Source: Chryseobacterium sp. LJ668 (lineage in GTDB: Bacteria > Bacteroidota > Bacteroidia > Flavobacteriales > Weeksellaceae). Taken from it: a DNA stretch of 64,000 nt. Position numbers and translations under genes: made by a program. The notes below the pieces were generated by a model. That model was not told where the DNA came from. It ran no database searches and saw nothing but the letters and a program-made list of their open reading frames with translations. Shown here piece by piece: positions 15,731 to 24,525 of the stretch (position 1 is the first letter of the stretch; every line of letters begins with the position of its first letter). The stretch spans positions 1,302,001 to 1,366,000 of the forward strand of contig NZ_CP080443.1 of NCBI RefSeq assembly GCF_019613955.1. Direction: 5' to 3'.

Positions 15731-16180
15731 ATGCTGAAAGTAGGAGATAAATTACCGAGTTTTGAAGGAACCAATCAAGATGGAGAAACCGTAAATTCAG
15801 AAAAATTACTTGGGAAGAAACTGATTATTTTCTTTTACCCACAAGCAAACACACCCACTTGTACGGTGGAAGCCTGTAACCTCAGCGACAATTATTCTCG
15901 GTTAGAAAAAGCGGGTTTTCAATTGTTGGGAATCAGTGGAGATTCGGTAAAAAAGCAAAAGAACTTTCATAACAAATTTGCTTTTCCTTATGATCTGATT
16001 GCGGATGAAGACCTTGACATCATCGAGAAATTTGGGGTTTGGCAGGAAAAGAAAACGTTCGGAAAAACCTATATGGGCATCGTAAGAACGACTTTCCTTT
16101 TTGATGAAAAAGGAACCTGCACCCGGGTGATTGAGAAAGTAACTTCAAAAACGGCCGCCGAACAAATTTTAGAAGGATAG
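15731..16180 (+). CDS. bcp: Thioredoxin-dependent peroxiredoxin, Bcp/PrxQ type
   Basis: The 149-residue cytosolic peroxiredoxin reduces hydrogen peroxide and organic peroxides using thioredoxin. The peroxidatic cysteine is in NTPTCTVEAC near residue 42, and the second cysteine five residues later is the resolving cysteine typical of PrxQ/Bcp. The thioredoxin fold and the GISGDSVKKQKNFHNKFAFPYDLI segment are intact. Length is standard. It is divergent from nth with only 33 bases between them, so the promoters must overlap. Confidence 0.95.
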   Translation: MLKVGDKLPSFEGTNQDGETVNSEKLLGKKLIIFFYPQANTPTCTVEACNLSDNYSRLEKAGFQLLGISGDSVKKQKNFHNKFAFPYDLIADEDLDIIEKFGVWQEKKTFGKTYMGIVRTTFLFDEKGTCTRVIEKVTSKTAAEQILEG

Positions 16181-16271
16181 TTTTTGAAGGACCAACTCAC
16201 CAATGTTTTCAAAAATAACACGAATATTACAGTGTCAATCCGTTTAAAACATTTGAGTAATTCGCAGTTAA

Positions 16272-16811
16272 CTAATCCGTTTCATAATACATCAATTCTT
16301 CATCTTCATTAGGAAGCGTGACGTATTTCTGAAATTTCAAACCTAATTTTTCGATTAATTTCTGAGAAGAAAAATTGTCTTTTGTAGTGATTGCTGAAAT
16401 TTTAGTCAGACCGAAGTCATCCATGCCGATTGATTTGATTTTCTGAGCTGCCTCATACATATATCCTTTTCCTTCAAATCTTTCCAGAACTGAGAAGCCA
16501 ATGTCTGTAATATCTAAACCTTCCCTTTCAAATATTCCGACTCCGCCTATTTTTTGGTTTCCTTCTTTTAGAACAATAAGATAATTTCCAAAACCTGATT
16601 TTTCAAACTGAGGGAGAAATTTTTCTTTAATATAATTTTCAGCATCAGAAAGAGTCTTGATGTTTCGGTTGCCAATAAATTTGATAAAATTCGGCATATT
16701 ATAAAGCTCCAGAATAAGATCTGCATCATCCGTAGACATCGGACGAATGATCAGCCTTTCGGTTTCGTAGTTATTATTTTCTTTTTCTGACAGGTTTTTT
16801 CTTTGGCTCAT
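16272..16811 (-). CDS. GNAT family N-acetyltransferase
   Basis: The 179-residue protein belongs to the RimJ/RimL-like GNAT group (Acetyltransf_3): YETERLIIRPMSTDDADLIL at the N-terminus, GFSVLERFEGKGYMYEAAQK around residues 110-130 as the acetyl-CoA binding motif A, and SAITTKDNFSSQKLIEKLGLKF near 140-160. It acetylates an unknown amine. Its start overlaps the end of the upstream secreted-protein gene by 38 bases; a later start is possible but the N-terminal beta-strand begins near residue 15. Confidence 0.88.
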   Translation of the reverse strand: MSQRKNLSEKENNNYETERLIIRPMSTDDADLILELYNMPNFIKFIGNRNIKTLSDAENYIKEKFLPQFEKSGFGNYLIVLKEGNQKIGGVGIFEREGLDITDIGFSVLERFEGKGYMYEAAQKIKSIGMDDFGLTKISAITTKDNFSSQKLIEKLGLKFQKYVTLPNEDEELMYYETD

Positions 16812-17439
16812 CTTTCGGTTCTTCTTTCTTTTCGATTTTTAAAAGACGTGGATTGTTCGGGCACTTTTTGGTATACAATTCAATATAAGTTCCGTTTTCT
16901 TTCACTTCAGAAATCTGTGATGTTGCTTTATTTACGGTCACTGTAAAATGCTTTTTCTCATAAGGACACTCCTTTGACGTAACTTTTCCCAGATCCAGAT
17001 AATAATTGGCCTTATCTTCATAGTAGTTTCCGGCAACGTGAGCGAACTGCTCATCAATAACATAACCTTCCAAAACCTGTGCAAGAGCAGCTTCTTCTAC
17101 ATTATCAACCTTGCCGATAAAATCTTTTAGACCAGCGATTTCGGTGATATAATTTAATTTTCCTGCTTCTGAATAGACTATGTAATAAAAACTATCTTCA
17201 GTAGGCGTGATATTAAAACCAGAAGACTGAGGTGCGTAATCTTTTTTGGCACCGGAAGTCTTGATTTCTTCATTTTTTCCGTAGTTATTCTGAACTAAAG
17301 TCCAAAAATCAATTTTATCGTTGGGTATAATTCTCGCCAAAACATTCTGAGTGCTGAAATTTTTCTTTTTCTCCTGAGAAAATATAAAAGTTCCTATAGC
17401 TAAAAAAAAGATCATGCTAAGTCGAGGTGTATGTATCAT
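16774..17439 (-). CDS. Hypothetical secreted protein
   Basis: The 221-residue protein has an N-terminal signal peptide (MIHTPRLSMIFFLAIGTFIFSQ); an internal ATG at residue 9 is an alternative start. The mature domain contains four or so beta-rich segments and two cysteines (KECPYE and KKCPNN) that could pair. The C-terminus is highly basic (EPKKKPVRKRK). I recognise no family. It overlaps the GNAT gene and follows the manC gene by 34 bases, so it is probably the fourth gene of the tolC-sprT-manC transcript. Confidence 0.7.
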   Translation of the reverse strand: MIHTPRLSMIFFLAIGTFIFSQEKKKNFSTQNVLARIIPNDKIDFWTLVQNNYGKNEEIKTSGAKKDYAPQSSGFNITPTEDSFYYIVYSEAGKLNYITEIAGLKDFIGKVDNVEEAALAQVLEGYVIDEQFAHVAGNYYEDKANYYLDLGKVTSKECPYEKKHFTVTVNKATSQISEVKENGTYIELYTKKCPNNPRLLKIEKKEEPKDEPKKKPVRKRK

Positions 17440-17473
17440 AATTCAGAATGCGGCAGATATTATGCCAATATTT

Positions 17474-18556
17474 TTACATGAATTTATCTCCTTTTTTTAT
17501 GCTTTTTAAGTCTAAAACATATTCTTTAATCAGCTGATCATGATCTCTGGGACAAATTAAAAGAACTTTCTCAGTATCTACTACAATGTAATCCTTCAAC
17601 CCGTCAATAACGATTGCTTTACTGTTATTTTTTATATGAATAATATTTCCTTCAGCCTCGTAAGTCATCGAATTTTTTGTGTTGATCGAGTTTTGAAATT
17701 CATCTTTTTCACTGTTTTCAAAAACTGAAGTCCACGTTCCCAGATCGCTCCAGCCCAAATCTGCAGGAATTACATACACATTTTTTGCTTTTTCTAAAAT
17801 TCCGTTGTCGATTGAAATTTTCTGCACTTTAGGATAAATGAGCTCAATACAGTTTTTTTCTGCTTCTGAATTATATTCACAAGCTGTAAAATGCTGGGTC
17901 ATCTCCGGAAGATATATTTCAAAAGCTTTTTGTATGGATTTTACATTCCAGATGAAAATTCCTGCATTCCATAGAAAATCACCGCTCTCTAAAAAGCTTT
18001 TTGCCAATTCAAGGATTGGTTTTTCGGTAAATGTCTTAACTTTAAAGTAGTCTGAATCTTTTTTATCAACAAACTGAATATATCCGTATCCGGTGTCGGG
18101 ACGGGTCGGGGTAATTCCTAAAGTCACCAGATAATCGTTGGCAGCGGCCTGTTGAAACGCCAATTTTAATTTTTCTATAAAAATATCTTCCTTTAGGATT
18201 AAATGATCAGCGGGCAACACCACCATCGTAGCATCAGGATTGATTGCTGCAATTTTATTTGCCATGTAAAGATTGCACGCCGCAGTGTTTTTCATCAAGG
18301 GCTCACCGACAATATTATCTTCCGGAATTTCCGGCAGTTGCTGGTGAGACAGACTCACATATTCTTTATTGGTGATGACAAATATATTTTCGTCAGGAAT
18401 CATTTTACTTATTCTGTCATAAGTCTGCTGAATCATCGTTCTGCCTGTTCCTAATATATCCTGAAACTGTTTTGGGAATTTTTGTGTGCTCAGAGGCCAG
18501 AATCTGCTGCCGATTCCTCCCGCCATAATCACACAGTATGTATCTGATTTTGACAT
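17474..18556 (-). CDS. manC: Mannose-1-phosphate guanylyltransferase
   Basis: The 360-residue cytosolic enzyme makes GDP-mannose from mannose 1-phosphate and GTP for polysaccharide and glycan synthesis. The nucleotidyltransferase signature MAGGIGSRFWPLSTQKFPKQF lies at residues 11-31, FTEKP near 176-180, and WNAGIFIW near 196-203. It has only the GMP-transferase domain plus a short beta-helix; the fused isomerase half of long ManC/AlgA proteins is absent. It starts two bases after the sprT-like stop codon, so it shares that transcript. Confidence 0.93.
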   Translation of the reverse strand: MSKSDTYCVIMAGGIGSRFWPLSTQKFPKQFQDILGTGRTMIQQTYDRISKMIPDENIFVITNKEYVSLSHQQLPEIPEDNIVGEPLMKNTAACNLYMANKIAAINPDATMVVLPADHLILKEDIFIEKLKLAFQQAAANDYLVTLGITPTRPDTGYGYIQFVDKKDSDYFKVKTFTEKPILELAKSFLESGDFLWNAGIFIWNVKSIQKAFEIYLPEMTQHFTACEYNSEAEKNCIELIYPKVQKISIDNGILEKAKNVYVIPADLGWSDLGTWTSVFENSEKDEFQNSINTKNSMTYEAEGNIIHIKNNSKAIVIDGLKDYIVVDTEKVLLICPRDHDQLIKEYVLDLKSIKKGDKFM

Positions 18557-18558
18557 AT

Positions 18559-19149
18559 TTAACTACATTTTTTCACTCTAGCCAAAGGTTTGAAAGCATA
18601 CTTCCTTCCTGTTGCCAGATTGAGACAAAGATAGTTTTTTTTAATCAGACCCTCCAATAAATACTTTTCTGAACGATAGATAAAGTAATCACCTTTCGAA
18701 AGCTGCTCAACGTAAATTTCATCATCCTGATGATTTTTAATATGAAAATATTTTACCAGATCCGGACTTGCCATAAAATTGGCTTTCGGAGATTTTGAAA
18801 ATTTAATGATGATTGGTTTAAAATCATCTTCATATACATCTAAGCTTTCCAGCAGCATGATCCTGAACGTATTTTTCCATTCCTGTCCATGGGAAGAAAT
18901 TCTTCTGCCGAATTTTTCAAAAGCGATAAGATGCGCCAGTTCGTGGGTCAAAACAAAGAAAAAAAGCTGTGGCGCCAATGTTGAATTGATTGTTATCTCA
19001 TGTGAGAGATCCCGGAGCTTTCTGTAATCTCCAAGTTTAGAATTGCGATTTCTTGTAATTTTAATATGAACTGAATGATCTGAAAACCAATTCTTTAAAT
19101 ACGGAAGTGTATTCTGTGGTAAAAATTTTTCTAATGAATGAATAGACAT
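18559..19149 (-). CDS. SprT-like zinc metalloprotease domain protein
   Basis: The 196-residue protein carries HELAHLIAFEKFGRR near residues 66-80 with the zinc-binding HExxH, and a third probable ligand in SSHGQEWKNTF about 20 residues later, as in SprT/Spartan-like proteases. A C-terminal zinc ribbon with paired cysteines, often present in the family, is not evident. It lies between the TolC-type gene (one base gap) and manC (two bases) and is clearly co-transcribed. The bacterial family has no firmly established substrate; eukaryotic relatives cut DNA-protein crosslinks. Confidence 0.88.
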   Translation of the reverse strand: MSIHSLEKFLPQNTLPYLKNWFSDHSVHIKITRNRNSKLGDYRKLRDLSHEITINSTLAPQLFFFVLTHELAHLIAFEKFGRRISSHGQEWKNTFRIMLLESLDVYEDDFKPIIIKFSKSPKANFMASPDLVKYFHIKNHQDDEIYVEQLSKGDYFIYRSEKYLLEGLIKKNYLCLNLATGRKYAFKPLARVKKCS

Positions 19150-19150
19150 T

Positions 19151-20485
19151 TTACAAACTTAATGGAATTTCTGCATAGAAATTCAATAATTTCAGGCTGA
19201 AAAGATAATTATATTTTGCCTGCTCTACCGACCCCTGTGCATTTGCATAATTATTTCTGGCAATATTTAAATCATAAATCGTTCCTCTTCCTGCAACGTA
19301 GCTTTTGTCTGCAAAATCCATTGCCAGTTTTGTACTTTTTTCGGCTTCTACAGCAGCAAGGTAGACTTCGTAATTAGCATCCACATCAAACTGGGCCTTT
19401 TGTACATTTTGTTTTACAGCTTGTTTTTGTTGGTCTAAAGAATTTTTGGCAATGCTTTCGTTAATTTTTGACTGTTCTACCTGCAGCTTGGTAATTCCTT
19501 TGTTAAAAATAGGAATATTCACAGAAACTCCCCCCTGCTGACCAAAATTATCTTTGTACTGACTGAAAAATGTAGGATCAATAATTGAATTACCAAATTG
19601 ATCAGTTCGCGGTAAAATATTATTGTAAAAACTTCCTATACCGATGCTTGCAGTTACTGTTGGCCAAAATGCTGTTCTGGTCACTTCTGTCTGTGCAATG
19701 GCAGATTTTATTCTGCTTTCTGCTGCTTTTACCTGTGGCTGATTTTCGTATGCTGTATTTAAAACCTCATCAACAGAGATTAGCTGCGGACTTAGCTGCT
19801 CACCGATTTCAACATTTTCAACATCAAAATCTTTATAATCCTGCAGTTGTAACAACTGAGCTAAAGCAAATAAGCTTCTTCCTACATTAATTTCGGCGGT
19901 TTTCAGGTTTTGTTTTTCTCTTGCCCATGCCGCTTCGGCTTCCGCCACAATGGTTTGAGCAGTCGTTCCTACTTCTGTTGTAATTTTTGCTCTATCAAAC
20001 TGTTTTTTTGCGTTTTCGGTAGCGCTTTGTGCAATTTTTACAATCTCCTTATTCAATAAAGTAGTTAAGTATTGCTGAGCAATCTGAAGGGAAATATCAT
20101 TTTTAATTGTTTCAATATCATATTGGCTTGCTTCTACATCAAACTGTGTTTTTCTGATGGTCTTCTCTAATCTTCCATAGTTAAAGATCAAAACATCAGC
20201 TCCGATATTGATATTATTGCTGAATCTGTCGTTTCTGATACTTCCTGTTCCTAAAGACGCTTGCCCGAAACTTACATTGTTCCCTAAATTTGCAGAGACT
20301 GACGGAAGATAGTTATTCTGAGCAATTTTAAGATTGGCATCCTGAATTTGTTTTGAATATTGATTTTGGATCACCTGAAGATTATGCTCAACTGCATAAT
20401 CTACACATTCTCTTAAAGACCATTTCTTCTGAGCGCTTAGGCCCAGACCAGATAATCCTAAAATAATCACCAAAACTTTTTTCAT
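19151..20485 (-). CDS. TolC family outer membrane efflux protein
   Basis: The 444-residue protein has a signal peptide (MKKVLVIILGLSGLGLSAQ) and two OEP repeats, with long alpha-helical coiled-coil segments (for example residues 110-215 and 300-430) and beta strands, matching the trimeric outer-membrane channel TolC. It starts SLRECVDYAVEHN after the signal, a typical OEP opening. An open frame continues upstream to 20539, but the ATG at 20483-20485 gives the signal peptide directly. No periplasmic adaptor or inner-membrane pump gene is adjacent; downstream genes are sprT-like and manC. Confidence 0.92.
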   Translation of the reverse strand: MKKVLVIILGLSGLGLSAQKKWSLRECVDYAVEHNLQVIQNQYSKQIQDANLKIAQNNYLPSVSANLGNNVSFGQASLGTGSIRNDRFSNNINIGADVLIFNYGRLEKTIRKTQFDVEASQYDIETIKNDISLQIAQQYLTTLLNKEIVKIAQSATENAKKQFDRAKITTEVGTTAQTIVAEAEAAWAREKQNLKTAEINVGRSLFALAQLLQLQDYKDFDVENVEIGEQLSPQLISVDEVLNTAYENQPQVKAAESRIKSAIAQTEVTRTAFWPTVTASIGIGSFYNNILPRTDQFGNSIIDPTFFSQYKDNFGQQGGVSVNIPIFNKGITKLQVEQSKINESIAKNSLDQQKQAVKQNVQKAQFDVDANYEVYLAAVEAEKSTKLAMDFADKSYVAGRGTIYDLNIARNNYANAQGSVEQAKYNYLFSLKLLNFYAEIPLSL

Positions 20486-20664
20486 CTGTAGATATTTATT
20501 TTTAAGGTTACATTCTTTCGCATTTCCAAGTATTTTCATTTACAAAACAGATTGAATGCGATTTCGTATCAGCTTTTTATCCATTAGACGTAAAGAATGT
20601 AAAAAAGTTACAATTATGAAAAATTATTGTTTCATTTTAATGAAAGTTTTGAGAATTTTGCATT

Positions 20665-21909
20665 ATGACAAACGAAGAATATAAGGAAGCTGTTGATTGG
20701 CTTTTCGTTCAGGCTCCGAATTATCAGACCGATGGTGAAAAGGCTTATAAACCCGGACTTGAAAATATCATCCGGCTTTGCGCATTCTTTGGCAATCCGC
20801 AGGAAAATATAAAATGCATTCATATTGGAGGTACCAACGGGAAAGGTTCTACGAGTAATATGCTCGCTTCGGTACTGCAGGAGTCGGGTTATAAAATTGG
20901 TCTGTACAATTCTCCTCATTTAATTGATTTTACAGAAAGAATCAAAATTAATGGTGTAAACTGTGATAAAGAGTTTGTTTTTCAGTTTATTCAGAAGCTC
21001 AAAACACTTCCGGAGGATATTTTTCCTTCCTTCTTTGAGTTCACAACGATTATGGCATTTGAATATTTTTATCAGAAAAACGTAGATTTTGCGATTATTG
21101 AAGTCGGGTTGGGCGGAAGGTTGGATTCTACGAATATTATTACCCCTTTGGTGTCTGCGATTACCAATGTTCAGCTTGACCATCAGAATATTTTAGGAAA
21201 TACCATTGAAGAAATTGCTTTTGAAAAAGCCGGAATTATTAAGCGCAGTGTTTCAATAGTTTTTGGAGACGATGATAAGGTGGTGCAAAATATTATTAAA
21301 GCTAAAGCCGAAAATGAGAATGCCAATTTAATTGACGCCACTTTAATACAGACAAATCTACAATCAGATTTAAAAGGAAATTACCAGGAAAAAAATATTA
21401 AGGTAGTTCTTGGCTTGGTTGACGAGCTTAAAAAATTAGGGTCAAAAATTTCTGAATTAGATGTAGAAAACGGGTTGCTAAACGTGCATCAAAATACCGG
21501 TTTTATCGGCCGCTGGTTTGAGTTTTCACAAGATCCGCTGACAATCTGTGATACGGCACATAATCAGGCAGGTTTAGAACAGGTTTTTTCACAGCTTAAT
21601 TCGATGCCGATGCACAAACATGTAGTTTTAGGATTCGTAAATGATAAAAATATAGATGAAGTAATGGCCTTACTCCCTAAAAATTCTGTTTTTTATTTTG
21701 CTAAGCCATCCATCAACAGAGGGCGTCATCCCAATGATTATGCTGATTTGTTAGCTAAAGCTAAAATTATTTACAAAATTTTTAACTCTGTACAGGAAGC
21801 CTATCTTTCTGCAAAACAACAGGCTACACCAGAAGAAATGATTTTTATTGGAGGAAGCAATTTTGTCGTAGGAGAATTTTTAGAAAAAAATTTGATTCAT
21901 AAAGAATAA
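20665..21909 (+). CDS. folC: Bifunctional folylpolyglutamate/dihydrofolate synthase
   Basis: The 414-residue cytosolic ligase adds glutamate to folates and forms dihydrofolate from dihydropteroate. The ATP loop is IGGTNGKGSTSNMLASVL (about residues 53-70), followed by LYNSPHLIDFTERIKING (about 85-102) and EVGLGGRLDSTNII (about 148-161). The C-terminal domain has CDTAHNQAGLEQV (about 295-307), in which the Asp and His are conserved. Length is usual. It is divergent from the tolC-type gene. Confidence 0.95.
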   Translation: MTNEEYKEAVDWLFVQAPNYQTDGEKAYKPGLENIIRLCAFFGNPQENIKCIHIGGTNGKGSTSNMLASVLQESGYKIGLYNSPHLIDFTERIKINGVNCDKEFVFQFIQKLKTLPEDIFPSFFEFTTIMAFEYFYQKNVDFAIIEVGLGGRLDSTNIITPLVSAITNVQLDHQNILGNTIEEIAFEKAGIIKRSVSIVFGDDDKVVQNIIKAKAENENANLIDATLIQTNLQSDLKGNYQEKNIKVVLGLVDELKKLGSKISELDVENGLLNVHQNTGFIGRWFEFSQDPLTICDTAHNQAGLEQVFSQLNSMPMHKHVVLGFVNDKNIDEVMALLPKNSVFYFAKPSINRGRHPNDYADLLAKAKIIYKIFNSVQEAYLSAKQQATPEEMIFIGGSNFVVGEFLEKNLIHKE

Positions 21910-21914
21910 GTGTG

Positions 21915-21922
21915 TATATTTG
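21915..21922 (+). promoter_or_regulatory. Promoter of the tRNA-Val pair (TATATTTG)
   Basis: TATATTTG is an exact TANNTTTG -7 element 26 bases before the first tRNA, and TTG at 21892-21894 inside the end of folC provides a -33 element with a 20-base spacer. Confidence 0.65.
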
Positions 21923-21948
21923 CACCACTCAAAACGAGAAATCGTCTA

Positions 21949-22023
21949 GGGCTCTTAGCTCAGTTGGTTCAGAGCATCTGGTTTACACCCAGAGGGTCGG
22001 GGGTTCGAATCCCTCAGGGCCCA
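21949..22023 (+). tRNA. tRNA-Val (anticodon TAC)
   Basis: A complete 75-base cloverleaf is present: acceptor GGGCTCT pairs with AGGGCCC (one G-T pair), D arm GCTC/GAGC, anticodon stem TCTGG/CCAGA with loop TTTACAC and anticodon TAC, and T arm GGGGG-TTCGAAT-CCCTC. The 3' CCA is not encoded (the discriminator A is followed by CA). The gene reads GUA valine codons. It is the first of two identical copies. Confidence 0.96.
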
Positions 22024-22024
22024 C

Positions 22025-22044
22025 AAAGGTTTACTGAAACCTTT
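22025..22044 (+). other. Spacer hairpin between the two tRNA genes
   Basis: AAAGGTTT and AAACCTTT form a perfect 8-bp stem over ACTG immediately after the first tRNA. It may help processing of the dicistronic tRNA precursor. Confidence 0.5.
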
Positions 22045-22056
22045 CAAAAAAATTCA

Positions 22057-22131
22057 GGGCTCTTAGCTCAGTTGGTTCAGAGCATCTGGTTTACACCCAG
22101 AGGGTCGGGGGTTCGAATCCCTCAGGGCCCA
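22057..22131 (+). tRNA. tRNA-Val (anticodon TAC), second copy
   Basis: This 75-base gene is identical to the copy at 21949-22023 and is separated from it by 33 bases. Anticodon loop TTTACAC again gives TAC. No promoter element separates the two, so they are expected to be cut from one precursor, which ends at a strong terminator just downstream. Confidence 0.96.
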
Positions 22132-22133
22132 CA

Positions 22134-22166
22134 AAAACTCTCGGATTATTTTGAGAGTTTTTTTAT
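22134..22166 (+). terminator. Terminator of the tRNA-Val pair
   Basis: AAAACTCTC and GAGAGTTTT form a 9-bp stem with a 10-base loop followed by a run of Ts, starting two bases after the second tRNA. Confidence 0.85.
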
Positions 22167-22206
22167 TTTAAAAAGGTCATTATAATTTAGGTCCTTTCTT
22201 TTAAAA

Positions 22207-23109
22207 TTAATTTTTCATTTTCCCAAGCAGCAACCCTAGTTTATACATATCTAAATTCCGAAGATTAGGATTCCCAGATAGCAGATTTTTTTTTATTCTG
22301 CTATTTATTAAATTAAATACTGCAAGAAATAAAAATTCAGAATGTGTTTTTTTTATAAAATGATAGGCACGAACCAATTTGATCTCCGATAACTTATCTT
22401 TGATAAAAGTATTTTTGAGCATTCTTGCCAGACTTTCTATAGATTCATTTACCTTTTTAATATAGACCTTGCTTGTCTCAATATCATTATTAAAAACAGG
22501 ATTTTCAATATGATTTATTTTAATGGTTTTGGATTTCAGTTCCATGGCGAAAAGTAGATCTTCATAACCGTATTTTTCAAATTCAGAATTAAAATTGATC
22601 TTTCTGAGTGTCTCTTTTTGAATAACAAAGTTATTAGTCTGAAAAGACAGATACGCCTTACGAGCGCGCTCTGACACGGCAAGATTTTCACGTTTTACGG
22701 CAAATTTCCATCGAAGAATATAATCATCTTCAGGTAGGTTTTTACAAACCGTTCTGCCACCATAAATTACGTAGGCATTAGGATTTTGTTCTATAAATTG
22801 TATGTATTTTTTCAAAAAATCAGGATCAATTATTTTGCCGTCACAGTCGAGAAAAAGAAAATACTCTCCCACTGCATACTCTAAAAAAAGATTACGGATT
22901 TTAGATCTGCCAATATTTTTTTCTAGGAAAATAAAGTCTCTTACTTGATTTTTAAGCGTCTCGTTGATCGATTTAAACTGACTTTCAGAAGCATCATCAA
23001 TTAAAATGATTTCAGCATTGATTTTGTTTCTTTTAATTTCGTCGTTCAGGTTGTAAACAAGTTGCCGAACATCAAAATTATAAACCGGAATACATACAGA
23101 TAGCTTCAC
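22207..23109 (-). CDS. Glycosyltransferase family 2 protein
   Basis: The 300-residue protein has a GT-A fold: LSVCIPVYN at the N-terminus, IILIDDASES near residue 37, and the DxD-like LDCDGKIIDPDFLKKY near 89-104. It transfers a sugar from a nucleotide-sugar donor, probably in cell-surface glycan assembly. The open frame extends upstream into the preceding gene, but a GTG at 23107-23109, four bases after that gene's stop codon, is directly followed by the GT2 strand and is the better start. It is the last gene of a sufE-GT9-GT2 transcript. Confidence 0.85.
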   Translation of the reverse strand: MKLSVCIPVYNFDVRQLVYNLNDEIKRNKINAEIILIDDASESQFKSINETLKNQVRDFIFLEKNIGRSKIRNLFLEYAVGEYFLFLDCDGKIIDPDFLKKYIQFIEQNPNAYVIYGGRTVCKNLPEDDYILRWKFAVKRENLAVSERARKAYLSFQTNNFVIQKETLRKINFNSEFEKYGYEDLLFAMELKSKTIKINHIENPVFNNDIETSKVYIKKVNESIESLARMLKNTFIKDKLSEIKLVRAYHFIKKTHSEFLFLAVFNLINSRIKKNLLSGNPNLRNLDMYKLGLLLGKMKN

Positions 23110-23113
23110 CGGA

Positions 23114-24079
23114 TTATATTTTATTAATGATTTGCTGCACGCTGATTTCTCCCAAACAAGCCCAGTCACCACGATAACATTCTTTATCTCCAAAAACTGA
23201 ACAAGGTCTGCAGGTAAGATCATTAATTTGTACAACGTCTTTCTCACTTTGACCAAAACCGAGAAATCCTGCGTATGGATGAGTGGAACCCCAAATAGAA
23301 ACACAACGTGTGCCTACAATGCTTGCCAGATGCATATTCGCAGAATCCATAGAAATCATTACTTCAAGCTGAGAAATTTTGTCTAATTCTTCTGAAAGAG
23401 TGAGTTTTCCTGCCAAACTTTTGGTATTTGGAATTTGTTTTTCCCAATTTTCAAGTGTTTCAGTTTCATTTTTTCCACCTCCGAAAAAGTAAATAGTATG
23501 TTTTTCGGCTAATATTTTTACCAGTTCGAAAGATTTTTCCAAAGGAAGCATTTTTCCCTTATGCTGGGCAAATGGTGCAAAACCAACTCCGGATTTTTGA
23601 TTGCAGATTGGTCTTAATTGGTGGGAAAGTTCAACTTTAAAACCCATTTCACGAAAAACATCGGCATACCTTTCGACCGTAAGCTTGAGTTTTTTTTTAT
23701 CTAAATTCCAGACATCGGTAAGCTCTTCTTTTTCCTCTTTGCCTTTGTTGATTTTAAAAACCTTTAATCCTTTTCGTACATAAATTTTATCCAAAATTTT
23801 TGAACGGATAACATCGTGAAGATCAGCAACATAATCAGGCTTAAGGTCTTTCAGAAGTTCTTTTGCCAACCTGCGGATTCCTAAGAAACCTTTATAATCA
23901 TCAAAATCAATTCCTTTAAATATAACATTCGGAATATCAGCAAATAAGCTCTCAAAATTCTTTCTGGAAACCATTACAATTTCAACATTGGGATTTTGTT
24001 CCAAAAACTCACGGAATACAGGTGCCGTCATGGCGACATCACCGAAAGCGGAAAAACGATATGCTAAAATTCTGATCAA
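23114..24079 (-). CDS. Glycosyltransferase family 9 (heptosyltransferase-like)
   Basis: The 321-residue protein resembles ADP-heptose:LPS heptosyltransferases (GT9, GT-B fold): RFSAFGDVAMTAPVFREF at residues 8-25, GFAPFAQHKGKMLPLE in the middle, SMDSANMHLASIVGTRCVSIWGSTHPYAGF near 240-270 and a C-terminal cysteine-containing segment. It probably adds a sugar to a lipopolysaccharide core or other surface glycan. The start is TTG, two bases after the sufE stop codon; no ATG is available near that position. Donor and acceptor are unknown. Confidence 0.88.
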   Translation of the reverse strand: MIRILAYRFSAFGDVAMTAPVFREFLEQNPNVEIVMVSRKNFESLFADIPNVIFKGIDFDDYKGFLGIRRLAKELLKDLKPDYVADLHDVIRSKILDKIYVRKGLKVFKINKGKEEKEELTDVWNLDKKKLKLTVERYADVFREMGFKVELSHQLRPICNQKSGVGFAPFAQHKGKMLPLEKSFELVKILAEKHTIYFFGGGKNETETLENWEKQIPNTKSLAGKLTLSEELDKISQLEVMISMDSANMHLASIVGTRCVSIWGSTHPYAGFLGFGQSEKDVVQINDLTCRPCSVFGDKECYRGDWACLGEISVQQIINKI

Positions 24080-24081
24080 AA

Positions 24082-24501
24082 CTAAGATTTCAGTTGGTAT
24101 GCGACCGCATAGAATTTAATTTGTTTAGTCATTGCCATAAGACCGTTGGCGCGGGATGGAGATAAAAATTCCTGCAACCCGATTTTAGAAATAAAATCAA
24201 AATCCGAATCGAGAATTTCCTGCGTAGAATGGCCACTGTAGATGCTTACCAACAAAGAAACGATCCCTTTTGGAAGAATTCCGTCAGAATCTGCGTTGAA
24301 AAAAAGTTTTCCATCTTTAAATTCAGCATCAATCCATACCTTACTCTGACAACCTTTGATGAGATTGTCATCTATCTTACGCTCTTCAGGAAGGCCTTTC
24401 AATTCTTTACCCAAATCTATGATATACTCATATTTCTGCTCCCAGTCTTCAAGAAACGCAAATTCATCAATAAGCTCCTGCTGATTTTCTTTAATGGTCA
24501 T
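24082..24501 (-). CDS. sufE: SufE family sulphur acceptor protein
   Basis: The 139-residue cytosolic protein accepts persulphide sulphur from the cysteine desulphurase SufS for iron-sulphur cluster assembly. The active cysteine is in LIKGCQSKVWIDAEF near residue 50, with the following hydrophobic core and GLQEFLSPSRANGL near the C-terminus, as in SufE/YgdK. Length is normal. The rest of the suf operon is not in the window; the gene instead leads a transcript with two glycosyltransferase genes, which is an unexpected pairing and may only reflect readthrough. Confidence 0.92.
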   Translation of the reverse strand: MTIKENQQELIDEFAFLEDWEQKYEYIIDLGKELKGLPEERKIDDNLIKGCQSKVWIDAEFKDGKLFFNADSDGILPKGIVSLLVSIYSGHSTQEILDSDFDFISKIGLQEFLSPSRANGLMAMTKQIKFYAVAYQLKS

Positions 24502-24517
24502 TTTTACATTCTTTCTG

Positions 24518-24525
24518 CAAAGATA
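24518..24525 (-). promoter_or_regulatory. -7 element TATCTTTG for sufE
   Basis: Minus-strand TATCTTTG matches TANNTTTG and lies 17 bases before the sufE ATG. Confidence 0.5.

Noticed and set aside
21910-22185. Open frame of 91 codons through both tRNA genes
   Set aside because: It consists mainly of translated tRNA sequence, with a repeated peptide due to the two identical copies. The tRNA cloverleaves explain it.
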